Origin: 66-474 sp035717365
Lineage (GTDB): Bacteria > Pseudomonadota > Gammaproteobacteria > Xanthomonadales > Rhodanobacteraceae
NCBI GenBank assembly: GCA_035717365.1
Contig: DASTIS010000021.1
Span: 1-19,244, forward strand
Direction: 5' to 3'
Length of the DNA: 19,244 nucleotides
Each line of letters begins with the position of its first letter. The first letter of the stretch is position 1. A program made the translations under genes and the position numbers. Below are positions 7,238 to 13,869 of this stretch, in pieces. The notes below the pieces were generated by a model. The model had not been told where the DNA came from, ran no database searches, and saw only the letters and a list, made by a program, of their open reading frames with translations.

Positions 7238-8169
7238 GGGCCGCGGCGCCAACGCCGGTCTCGACGCCAGGCCCGACCGTCTACCTGATTGACGCCAGCA
7301 TGTACGTATTCCGCGCTTGGCATTCGATGCCGGACGCGTTTTTCGACACCGAGGGCAACCCCGTCAACGCGGTCCACGGCTTCGCGCGTTTCCTGCTGGA
7401 TTTCATCGAGCGGACCCACGCGAGCCATGCGGTCGCCGCGTTCGACATCGCACTCACGAGTTCCTTCCGCAACGCGATTTATCCGGCGTACAAGGCCAAC
7501 CGCGACCCCGCGCCGCCGGAATTGAAGCGGCAGTTCGGCTACTGCCGCGAGCTCGCGGCCGCGTTCGGCCTGACCGTGCTGGCCGATGCCGCCTACGAGG
7601 CGGATGACCTGATCGGCAGCGTGTTGCACGCCACGCACGACCACGGCGTGCACGCCGTCATCGTCTCGGCCGACAAGGATTTCGGGCAGTTGCTGTGGAA
7701 CGGCGCCGAACAATGGGATTACGCACGCGGCCAGCGCTGGGGTGCGGACGGCGTGCCGGCGCGGCTGGGCGTGAGGTCGGACCAGGTGGTCGATTACCTC
7801 GCCCTGACCGGCGACGCGAGCGACAACATTCCCGGCGTGCCCGGCATCGGCGCCAAGGGTGCTGGCGCACTGCTGGCGCACTTCGGCGATCTCGAAAGCC
7901 TGCTCGCGCGCATCGACGAGGTGCCGTTCCTGCGCCTGCGTGGCGCCGCGTCGCTGGCCGCGAAACTGCGCGCGCACACCGAACTGGCGCGCCTGTCGCA
8001 ACGCCTCGCGAGGATCGCGCTGGATGCGCCGGTGCCGGATCACCCCGACGGCTTGCTGAGGCAGGTGCCCGATGCGGCCGCACTCGATCTGTTGTTCGAG
8101 CGGCTCAGGATCGGACCGCTCACGCGCACGCGCGCCCACCAGATCCTGCAATCGTGCGTCACGGCATGA
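7234..8169 (+). CDS. stand-alone 5'-3' exonuclease / flap endonuclease-like protein
   Basis: A 311-residue protein of the PolA N-terminal exonuclease family without a polymerase domain. Metal-binding acids visible in order are D20 (LIDAS), D71 (AAFD), E122/D124/D125 (YEADDLI), D147/D149 (SADKDF) and D194/D197 (TGDASDNIPGVPGIG). The last motif starts the helix-hairpin-helix DNA-binding segment. The arch/lysine region FRNAIYPAYKANRD is also intact, so an active nuclease is likely. The length exceeds E. coli Xni (about 250 residues). The start is taken as the ATG at 7234, overlapping the nitroreductase stop; a GTG at 7225 would add three residues. The stop overlaps the Nudix start at 8166. Likely roles are removal of 5' flaps or RNA primers; the actual substrate is not shown by sequence. 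Confidence 0.92.
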   Translation: MRAAAPTPVSTPGPTVYLIDASMYVFRAWHSMPDAFFDTEGNPVNAVHGFARFLLDFIERTHASHAVAAFDIALTSSFRNAIYPAYKANRDPAPPELKRQFGYCRELAAAFGLTVLADAAYEADDLIGSVLHATHDHGVHAVIVSADKDFGQLLWNGAEQWDYARGQRWGADGVPARLGVRSDQVVDYLALTGDASDNIPGVPGIGAKGAGALLAHFGDLESLLARIDEVPFLRLRGAASLAAKLRAHTELARLSQRLARIALDAPVPDHPDGLLRQVPDAAALDLLFERLRIGPLTRTRAHQILQSCVTA

Positions 8170-8720
8170 ATCGCGACCCCCGCATCCCCGGCGACATGGA
8201 CGCGCCGACCGAAATCCTGCACGCCGGCAACTGGTTGACGCTCAAGCAGCGCGGCCGCTGGGAGTACGTCGAGCGCAACAACCCGCAAGGCGCGGTGATC
8301 ATCGTTGCCGTCACGCCGGACGATTGCGTGTTGTTCGTCGAACAATACCGGGTACCGATCGGGCAATTCACGATCGAGATGCCGGCGGGCCTGATCGGCG
8401 ACGCCGGCCACACGCAAGACGACAGCATCGCCGTCGCCGCCCGCCGCGAGCTCGAAGAGGAAACCGGCTACACCTGCGCGCGCGTGGTGCCACTCCACTC
8501 CGGTCCGTCTTCCGCGGGCATGAGCACCGAGATGATGCACTTCGTGCGCGCGCTGGACGTGCGCAGGATCGGCGAAGGCGGCGGCGACGCCACCGAAGAC
8601 ATCGTGGTGCATGCCATACCGCGCAACCTGGCCGGGACCTGGCTGCACGCGATGTCGGAGAAGCGCTACTCGATCGATCCGAAACTGTTCGCCGGGCTGT
8701 GGTTCCTGGAACACGCTTGA
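8166..8720 (+). CDS. Nudix hydrolase, ADP-ribose pyrophosphatase-like
   Basis: A 184-residue protein starting at the ATG at 8166, which overlaps the exonuclease stop as ATGA. The fold is marked by GAVIIVAVTPDDCVLFVEQYRVPIGQFTIEMPAGLIGD, which resembles ADP-sugar pyrophosphatases of the NudF/YffH type. The Nudix helix RELEEETGY (94-102) keeps the catalytic R-E and E-E pairs. The segment between the Nudix glycine (G75) and R94 is about five residues longer than the standard box (GHTQDDSIAVAAR), a variant known in some relatives. It probably cleaves a nucleoside diphosphate linked to a sugar or similar group. It is the last gene of the nitroreductase-exonuclease-Nudix operon and is followed by a hairpin at 8726-8743. 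Confidence 0.93.
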   Translation: MNRDPRIPGDMDAPTEILHAGNWLTLKQRGRWEYVERNNPQGAVIIVAVTPDDCVLFVEQYRVPIGQFTIEMPAGLIGDAGHTQDDSIAVAARRELEEETGYTCARVVPLHSGPSSAGMSTEMMHFVRALDVRRIGEGGGDATEDIVVHAIPRNLAGTWLHAMSEKRYSIDPKLFAGLWFLEHA

Positions 8721-8725
8721 TCTGT

Positions 8726-8743
8726 GCGATCGTCCCTGATCGC
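8726..8743 (+). repeat. hairpin just after the Nudix stop; inverted copy at 9006-9023
   Basis: GCGATC, a six-base loop (GTCCCT) and GATCGC form a perfect 6-bp stem five bases after the Nudix stop codon. The reverse complement of 9006-9023 differs from it at one of 18 positions. There is no U-tract, so it could be a Rho-dependent end, an RNA-stabilising hairpin or a repeat. Confidence 0.6.
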
Positions 8744-8858
8744 GGCATGGAGGCGCTCGTCTGCCCGCGATGGCGACTCAGCCTCGGGGAAGATCAGAAC
8801 GGCCTTCCATGGCCTGACTTTTCACAACAGCCGCCCTGACTGGGGCTGGCGAAGTTTC

Positions 8859-8945
8859 GTAGCCTGGATGGAACAAAGTGGAAGCCGGGAAGACCCCTCG
8901 CGCATTGCCCCGGATTCCGGCGCCGCGCGCCTGCATCTTGGGCTA
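8859..8945. repeat. degenerate GTAGCC...GGCTAC palindromic repeat element
   Basis: The left arm begins GTAGCCTGGATGGAACAAAG and continues to CCGGG at 8889. The right arm, read in reverse, begins GTAGCCCAAGATGCAGG and ends CCGGAATCCGGGG (8945-8908). The arms pair imperfectly across about 18 bases. From memory this resembles a dispersed proteobacterial repeat built on GTAGCCCGGATG...ATCCGGG, here decayed. It lies between convergent genes, a typical place for such elements. Confidence 0.6.
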
Positions 8946-9005
8946 CACGTTGCCGGCGAAGCGGTGTTGTGAGTCGTTGCGGCAACCCCGTGGCGTGGCC
9001 GCGTG

Positions 9006-9023
9006 GCGATCACGGACGATCGC
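9006..9023 (-). repeat. hairpin just after the MAPEG stop; inverted copy of 8726-8743
   Basis: On the minus strand GCGATC, loop GTCCGT and GATCGC form a 6-bp stem starting one base after the MAPEG stop codon (9027-9025). It matches the hairpin after the Nudix gene at 17 of 18 positions, in opposite orientation. No T-run follows, so it is not a classical intrinsic terminator. Confidence 0.6.
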
Positions 9024-9024
9024 A

Positions 9025-9417
9025 TCACCAATGCATCATCGCGAAACGCACGATCAACAGGATCGCCATCGCCAGCGTCACCAACACCGTCAAGCCGATC
9101 CCGGCCAAGCGCCCGAACGAGCGCCCGGACGCCGACGACAGGCCGACCGCGTGCAGGATCCGGCCAACGATCAGCACGATGCCGAACAGGTGCAGCAAAC
9201 CCGGGCGCGTTTGCTCGATTGCAAGCAGGACCAGCAGCAGCAACGCGATCGGGAGGTACTCGACGGCATTCGCATGGACGCGGATCGCGCGGCCGAGGTC
9301 CGCATCGCCGCCGCTGCCCAACCCCACGCGGCGCGTGTTGCGCAACCACATGACGCGCGCCGCCAGCGCAAGGATCAGGAGCGCCCCCAGGGCGACATAG
9401 AATCCAGCAATCAGCAC
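9025..9417 (-). CDS. MAPEG family membrane protein
   Basis: A 130-residue, four-helix integral membrane protein of the MAPEG superfamily (the group of microsomal glutathione transferase and leukotriene synthase relatives). Helices lie at about residues 3-24, 54-70, 74-92 and 104-125. Family landmarks are RAIRVHANAVEYLPIALL (43-60) and VGRILHAVGL (84-93). The start is a GTG at 9417, with GAGGA inside the end of the upstream TMEM43 gene; the gap between the two genes is only three bases, implying translational coupling. Bacterial MAPEG proteins mostly lack known substrates; some conjugate glutathione to electrophiles. Last gene of the MBL-TMEM43-MAPEG operon. Confidence 0.92.
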   Translation of the reverse strand: MLIAGFYVALGALLILALAARVMWLRNTRRVGLGSGGDADLGRAIRVHANAVEYLPIALLLLVLLAIEQTRPGLLHLFGIVLIVGRILHAVGLSSASGRSFGRLAGIGLTVLVTLAMAILLIVRFAMMHW

Positions 9418-9420
9418 CGT

Positions 9421-10461
9421 TCAGTCCTCGCGCAACCCGTGCCGAATGCGCCACGCGGCGAGCGCGGCCGCCAGCACCACGACCACCACCAGGATCGATG
9501 CGGCCAGGTTGCGCACATCGAACCAGTACGCCGCGGCCAGCGCGGCCAGCGGCACCGCCGCGAGCGCCGGCGACAGCGCGCGATCGTGGCGGAGCCGGTG
9601 CGGCAGCAGCCATGCCACCCCGGCCCACGCCAACAACACGGCCAGCACGCGGCGCGCCCACTTGAAGTGGGGTGGTTGCGGGGCATCGGTCAGCACGTCG
9701 GTCAGGGAATGCCGTCCGATCATCACCTGCGCGATCGGATCGCCCGCCGGGTTGCGCGCCGGCACCAGCGTGCCGTCCCGGTTGCGCGCGAACACGGTGA
9801 GATACGACGGCGCGATCCGCATCCAGCTGATGCGCAAATCGCCGACCTGGGGCCGCGCCTGATTCGCGCTGGTCACCAGTGCGCCGTCGTGCGGCTGGAA
9901 CGTCGCGGCCATGTTGGGCGGCAGCCGCGAAAGATCCGGCTTGAACGGTTCCGGGCCAGGGACCAGGTGCACGATCTCCGGTGCGAGCCTGAAACCCGCA
10001 ACCGCCACGTCCGGCGCATCGAAGCGGGCGTGCCCGATCGGCAACGCGCCGGGATTCGCATGCCCCGCCGGATCGTTGAACGCCGACGAATCGATCGGGT
10101 GGTCGAACCAGTCCAGCTCGTAGTTGCGCTGCCCCGCGTAACGGGTTTCGTTCCACTGGAACATTTCGACCTTGCGGACCAGCGCGGGCGCGCCGACCGT
10201 GACCCCGAACTGCGCATCCCGTGCCGGGACTTTCACGTTGGGCGCGCCGACCGCCAGCACCAGTCGACCATTGGTCGCGGGCCCGGGTTTTGCGGCCATG
10301 CCGGTCACCACGAAGCCGCCGAGCGCGTCCTCACCCATCGCGCGCAGCCGGTCGGCGTGCTCGGTGAAGCCCAGCAGCACCAGGCCGAGCACCAGCAATG
10401 CCACGCCCAGCACCGCGGCGTTGCGGGAAGGATTATGGAAGAATCCGGGAAGGCGCCTCAC
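9421..10461 (-). CDS. TMEM43 family membrane protein
   Basis: A 346-residue protein matching the bacterial TMEM43 (LUMA) family. One helix lies at about 15-32. A large soluble loop (about 35-265) holds the family-type motifs VEMFQWNETRYAG (98-110) and YELDWFDHPIDSSAFNDPAGHANPG (114-138). Three helices follow at about 270-286, 298-313 and 318-337. Human TMEM43 is an inner nuclear membrane/ER protein; the bacterial role is unknown. It starts nine bases after the MBL gene stop and ends three bases before the MAPEG GTG, so the three genes very probably share a transcript. The loop probably lies on the periplasmic side, by analogy only. Confidence 0.9.
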   Translation of the reverse strand: MRRLPGFFHNPSRNAAVLGVALLVLGLVLLGFTEHADRLRAMGEDALGGFVVTGMAAKPGPATNGRLVLAVGAPNVKVPARDAQFGVTVGAPALVRKVEMFQWNETRYAGQRNYELDWFDHPIDSSAFNDPAGHANPGALPIGHARFDAPDVAVAGFRLAPEIVHLVPGPEPFKPDLSRLPPNMAATFQPHDGALVTSANQARPQVGDLRISWMRIAPSYLTVFARNRDGTLVPARNPAGDPIAQVMIGRHSLTDVLTDAPQPPHFKWARRVLAVLLAWAGVAWLLPHRLRHDRALSPALAAVPLAALAAAYWFDVRNLAASILVVVVVLAAALAAWRIRHGLRED

Positions 10462-10470
10462 GCCGCGAGC

Positions 10471-11340
10471 TTACAACGAAGCGCCGGCGAATTGCGCCTG
10501 CTCGTCCGTGACGCCGTAACGACCGCGTTCGTCGCGGCGCGGCGTGGCCATCGCGACGGCATGATCGTGGGTGAAGAACAACCGCACCCCGCGCGCAAGC
10601 TTGTCATCGAGGAATTCGCGCTTTTCGTCGATCAGCATCTCGGGTGCGCGGTCGTAGCCCATCGTGACCGGCAGGTGCACCCACGGCCGTCCGGGGACCA
10701 GGTCGGCGCAATACACCACGCCGCCCCGGTCACCCGGCCCGACGATTTCCGCCAGCATCAGCCCCGGCGTGTGACCCTGCGAATAATGGAAACGCACGGC
10801 CTTGCCGAGCGTGCGCGAGTACTCGCCATCGACCTTCTCCAGCCGCCCACTTTGCTCCAGCAATTCCGGCACGCCCGGCACGAACGACGCGCGGTCGCGC
10901 GGGTGCGGGTGCGTGGCACGCATCCAGTGCCCCGCGCTGACGAGGTAGGTCGCGTTCGGGAACAACAGGCGCAAGGGAGCGTCCGGTTCCCACGCCGCTA
11001 GCAGGCCACCCACATGATCGAAATGCAGGTGCGAAAGCACCACGACGTCGATGTCCTCGTGCGAAAGTCCGGCTGCGCGCAACGATTCCAGCAGCACGTG
11101 CCGGTCCTCGACGACGCCATAGCGTTCGCGCAACTTCGGCTCGAAGAACGCGCCGATGCCCGTCTCGAACAACACGTTGCGGCCATCGAAATCGGTCGCC
11201 AACAAACAGCGGCACGCCAGCGGAATGCGATTTTCGCCGTCGACCGGCACCCATTTCGACCACATCGCCTTTGGCGCATTGCCGAACATTGCGCCACCAT
11301 CCAGCTTCTGGGTGTTGCCTTCGATCGAATACAGTTTCAT
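10471..11340 (-). CDS. MBL-fold metallo-hydrolase
   Basis: A 289-residue metallo-beta-lactamase-fold enzyme. Metal ligands are visible as HLHFDH (H104, H106, D108, H109), H190 (GHTPG), D213 (YCADLVP) and a His of FTHDHA (258-260). That is the full binuclear zinc set of the lactonase-like or alkyl-hydrolase-like branch. No signal peptide is seen, so it is likely cytosolic. I chose the ATG at 11340 (MKLYSIEGNTQKLDGG), which fits the usual start of this group; an upstream ATG at 11370 lies next to a possible -10. The ribosome binding site is weak. The substrate cannot be told from sequence; lactones and thioesters are possible. It is the first gene of the operon with TMEM43 and MAPEG. Confidence 0.92.
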   Translation of the reverse strand: MKLYSIEGNTQKLDGGAMFGNAPKAMWSKWVPVDGENRIPLACRCLLATDFDGRNVLFETGIGAFFEPKLRERYGVVEDRHVLLESLRAAGLSHEDIDVVVLSHLHFDHVGGLLAAWEPDAPLRLLFPNATYLVSAGHWMRATHPHPRDRASFVPGVPELLEQSGRLEKVDGEYSRTLGKAVRFHYSQGHTPGLMLAEIVGPGDRGGVVYCADLVPGRPWVHLPVTMGYDRAPEMLIDEKREFLDDKLARGVRLFFTHDHAVAMATPRRDERGRYGVTDEQAQFAGASL

Positions 11341-11372
11341 GCAATTGATCGCGTCGTGTTGCCGATGCAATC

Positions 11373-11378
11373 ATGATA
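11373..11378 (-). promoter_or_regulatory. candidate -10 for the MBL-TMEM43-MAPEG operon
   Basis: TATCAT (11378-11373, minus strand) matches TATAAT at five of six positions, about 33 bases before the MBL start codon. No convincing -35 lies 16-18 bases upstream, so this is a weak prediction. Its position after the degP terminator hairpin is what one would expect. Confidence 0.3.
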
Positions 11379-11423
11379 CTCGACGGCATCCCCCTGCTGC
11401 TTTGCCTGCGGCAGACGCCACAA

Positions 11424-11445
11424 CCCCCTTCCCTTCGGAAGGGGG
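11424..11445 (-). terminator. hairpin terminator between degP and the MBL operon
   Basis: CCCCCTTCC (11424-11432), a CTTC tetraloop and GGAAGGGGG (11437-11445) form a perfect 9-bp stem, 34 bases beyond the degP stop. On the minus strand it is followed by TTGTGG, a poor U-tract, so termination may be partial. It separates the rpoE-rseA-degP transcript from the MBL operon. Confidence 0.6.
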
Positions 11446-11479
11446 TCATTGCGTTTACGCTTCCCCGGGTCCCGGAGAA

Positions 11480-12922
11480 TTACTTCTCCGGCACGCTGAT
11501 CGCGATGAACAGGTTCTGGCCGTTGTGCGAAACCAACAGCAACACGGTGCTGCCCGGTTTCACGTTGGCGGTCTCGCGGCGGAACGCGTCCACGTTGTCC
11601 ACCGGCTTGTTGCCCACGCGCAGGATCACGTCGCCGGGCGACAGTTGCGCATCGGCAGCCGGTCCCTTGACGTCGGTGATCACCACGCCGCCCTTGCCGC
11701 TGTAGCCGAGTTGCTGGCGCATGCCGGGGGTGATGTCCTGCACGCTGAGGCCGAGCAGACTGCTGCCGCCCCGGGCCGCCGGCGCCCCGGCGAGGAATTC
11801 CTGGCTGAGGCCGTTGCGTGGCATTTCGCCGACCTTGACCTTGACCGTCATCGGCTTGCCGTCGCGCAGGAATTGCACCTTCGACTCGGTTCCCGGCCGG
11901 GTCATGGCCACGATCGGCGGCAACTGCGCCGAATCGTAGATCTTCTTGCCGTCGAACCCGGTAATCACGTCACCGATCTTGAGGCCCGCCTTGGCTGCGG
12001 GGCCACCCTGTTGCACCTGGGAGACCAGCGCGCCCCGAGTCTGCTTGAGGCTTTTGGATTTGGCGATAGCTTCGTTGACGTTCTGGATGCCGACCCCGAT
12101 CATCCCGCGGCTGACGTAGCCCTTGGTCTTGAGCTGGCGCTCGGCGTTCATCGCGAGGTTGATCGGGATCGAGAACGACAGCCCCATCGCACCGCCGCTG
12201 GTCGAAAAGATCTGCGAATTGATGCCGACAACCTGGCCGTCCAGGTTGAACAGCGGGCCACCTGAATTGCCACGGTTGATCGGCACGTCGGTCTGGATGA
12301 ACGGTACGGTCGGCTGGTCGCCCCTGCCGAGGTTGCGGCCAACGTAGCTGACGATTCCCGCGCTGACCGAATGGTCGAGGCCGTAAGGCGATCCGATCGC
12401 GACCACCCACTGCCCCGGTTTCAGATCGCCCGAATTGCCGATCTGCACGGTGGGCAGGTTGTTGGCATCGATCTTCAGCAACGCAATGTCGTAGATCTTG
12501 TCGGTACCGACGATCTTCGCCGTGAAGGTGCGGTGGTCCGTCAGGTGCACCTTCACCGAATCGGCGTTGGCGACCACGTGGTTGTTGGTGAGGATGTAAC
12601 CGTCTGAGGAGATGATGAAGCCCGATCCCATCGACTCGGCGCCGCGGTCAGGCTGCTGGAATTGCGGCCCGAACGGCATGCCGAAGAAGTGCCGCAGGAT
12701 TTCCGGCATCTGCGGTTGCTGGGTCTGCATCGGGCTGTCGTTGCCCATTTCGCTGGCGTGCTTGTAGCGGGCCACGACGTTCACCACGGCCGGTCCGTAC
12801 TTCTGGACGATGCCGGTGAAGTCCGGCAGCGCCACCGTCGGCGTCGCCGCCAATGCAACGCCGGTGCCGGAAAAGCACAACAGCACGAAGACGGCAGCGA
12901 ACTGCCTTGCCCGTTTCAGCAT
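11480..12922 (-). CDS. degP: periplasmic Do-family serine protease/chaperone (DegP/MucD)
   Basis: A 480-residue HtrA/Do protease. It has a signal peptide (about 1-26, ending ALAA) and a trypsin-like domain with the full triad H115 (TNNHVV), D145 (YDIALLKID) and S220 (RGNSGGP). Two PDZ domains follow, at about 255-345 (GMIGVGIQNVNEAIA..., GGPAAKAGLKIGDVI) and 380-475 (GLSVQDITPGMRQQLGY..., GPAADAQLSPGDVILRVG). The start at 12922 follows AAGGAG; the frame extends to 13384 but that part overlaps rseA and is not used. In Xanthomonas and Pseudomonas the orthologue mucD is part of the sigma-E locus and degrades or refolds damaged envelope proteins, which feeds back on the stress response. It lies 230 bases after rseA. 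Confidence 0.96.
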   Translation of the reverse strand: MLKRARQFAAVFVLLCFSGTGVALAATPTVALPDFTGIVQKYGPAVVNVVARYKHASEMGNDSPMQTQQPQMPEILRHFFGMPFGPQFQQPDRGAESMGSGFIISSDGYILTNNHVVANADSVKVHLTDHRTFTAKIVGTDKIYDIALLKIDANNLPTVQIGNSGDLKPGQWVVAIGSPYGLDHSVSAGIVSYVGRNLGRGDQPTVPFIQTDVPINRGNSGGPLFNLDGQVVGINSQIFSTSGGAMGLSFSIPINLAMNAERQLKTKGYVSRGMIGVGIQNVNEAIAKSKSLKQTRGALVSQVQQGGPAAKAGLKIGDVITGFDGKKIYDSAQLPPIVAMTRPGTESKVQFLRDGKPMTVKVKVGEMPRNGLSQEFLAGAPAARGGSSLLGLSVQDITPGMRQQLGYSGKGGVVITDVKGPAADAQLSPGDVILRVGNKPVDNVDAFRRETANVKPGSTVLLLVSHNGQNLFIAISVPEK

Positions 12923-13097
12923 GGTGTTCTCCTTCTCATTTTCCAAAAATTTCGGGTCACGGCAGCAGCACGGCGCGGACGTCGATCCGCCCGCGGTCGG
13001 GCGCAGCGAGGGTGGGCGTGCGCGGGGTTCACGCAGCGCGGCGGAACCCGGGCCCACCCGCGCAACTACCCGGCAAGGAGCCTGTACGCTGGCGACC

Positions 13098-13121
13098 GGT
13101 CGCGCGCAGGCGCGCCCCTGC
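13098..13121 (+). repeat. third REP-like copy, between rseA and degP
   Basis: GGTCGCGCGCAGGC followed by GCGCCCCTGC matches copy A of the pnt repeat (4998-5021, reverse strand) at 22 of 24 positions. Its core, GCGCGC-AG-GCGCGC, is self-complementary. It stands alone rather than as an inverted pair. It lies in the 230-base rseA-degP gap. Confidence 0.7.
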
Positions 13122-13152
13122 AAAACCACGACGACCCGCCCTTCGTGGACGC

Positions 13153-13836
13153 TCAGTGCCGGGGCGCAGGCGCGCTCGACGAAGACGGCGGCTCCGGCAG
13201 CAACACGATCGAAAACGGCAGCCCGGATTGCCCAGCCTGGGCCGCCGACGCATACGGCAACACCGCACCACGCGCGTAGGTCGCGCGCCGCAGGTACTCG
13301 GGCTGCATCAGGCCGGTGCCATAAACCACGTTGGCCGAAGCGGGTTGCGCGCCGAACACGGTCGGCTGGCGCGCAAGCAGCCACGGCGGCGGCGCGTCCG
13401 CGGTGGGGGTGGCGTCGGCCAGCGACGTCGGCACCGCCGAACCAAGTGCGGTTGGGCCGGGCGCGGGACGACTTTGCGCAACCGGGGCCGGCGCGCCGGT
13501 GCGGGAATCCGGGACGTTCAACATCAGCGCGGCGACCGCCACGCTGGCGGCGATCGCACCGCCGCCCACGTAGCGTGCCCAGTGCCGTGGCCGCGCCTGT
13601 GGGGTCGGCTCGGTCTGGAGTACGGCAGCGACGCGCGCCGCGAAATCATTGTCGGTCTGCTGCGCCGACATCCGCGCAGAATCCGATGCGAGACAGGCGC
13701 GGATTAAATGCCAGCGCGACCAGGTCGCACCCAATTCGGGATCGTGGTCGAGTCGCCGCAACAGGAAGCGGGTCGGTTCGGCGGCAAGCTCGCCGTCCAT
13801 GAGGGCGGAAAGGTCTTCGCGACTGGTCGGGTCCAT
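13153..13836 (-). CDS. rseA: sigma-E negative regulatory protein (RseA-like anti-sigma factor)
   Basis: A 227-residue protein. The N-terminal part (MDPTSREDLSALMDGEL..., about 1-75) is the RseA_N anti-sigma domain that binds RpoE in the cytosol. One membrane helix follows at about 89-108 (YVGGGAIAASVAVAALMLNV), then a Pro/Ala-rich periplasmic tail of about 118 residues. The start at 13836 is preferred over an ATG at 13845 because GAGAGG lies nine bases before the former and touches the latter. It follows rpoE by 33 bases. In the known pathway, envelope damage leads to stepwise cleavage by DegS and RseP and so to sigma-E release. No rseB gene follows; degP/mucD comes next. Confidence 0.93.
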   Translation of the reverse strand: MDPTSREDLSALMDGELAAEPTRFLLRRLDHDPELGATWSRWHLIRACLASDSARMSAQQTDNDFAARVAAVLQTEPTPQARPRHWARYVGGGAIAASVAVAALMLNVPDSRTGAPAPVAQSRPAPGPTALGSAVPTSLADATPTADAPPPWLLARQPTVFGAQPASANVVYGTGLMQPEYLRRATYARGAVLPYASAAQAGQSGLPFSIVLLPEPPSSSSAPAPRH

Positions 13837-13869
13837 CAACAACATCCTCTCAGGGCGCGGATTGGGTAC

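Larger units (their letters stand above)
8721..9024. other. 304-base convergent intergenic region with nested palindromes
   Basis: The region lies between the stops of the Nudix gene (plus) and the MAPEG gene (minus). It contains two near-identical hairpins at its ends (8726-8743 and 9006-9023) and a degenerate GTAGCC...GGCTAC palindrome (8859-8945). Open frames crossing it have no ribosome binding site or recognisable family, so I see no gene here. Confidence 0.7.

Noticed and set aside
8794..8822. Possible intrinsic terminator (GGCC ttccat GGCC followed by TGACTTTT)
   Set aside because: The stem is only four base pairs with no extension; too weak to call.
8822..11001. Long plus-strand frame (707 codons) opposite the MAPEG/TMEM43/MBL genes
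   Set aside because: The composition (Arg, Gln, His rich) is typical of an antisense shadow. The minus-strand genes have family motifs and coupled starts.
12923..13384. N-terminal extension of the degP frame
   Set aside because: It overlaps rseA, contains the REP-like repeat and lies upstream of a proper signal peptide and AAGGAG site at 12922.
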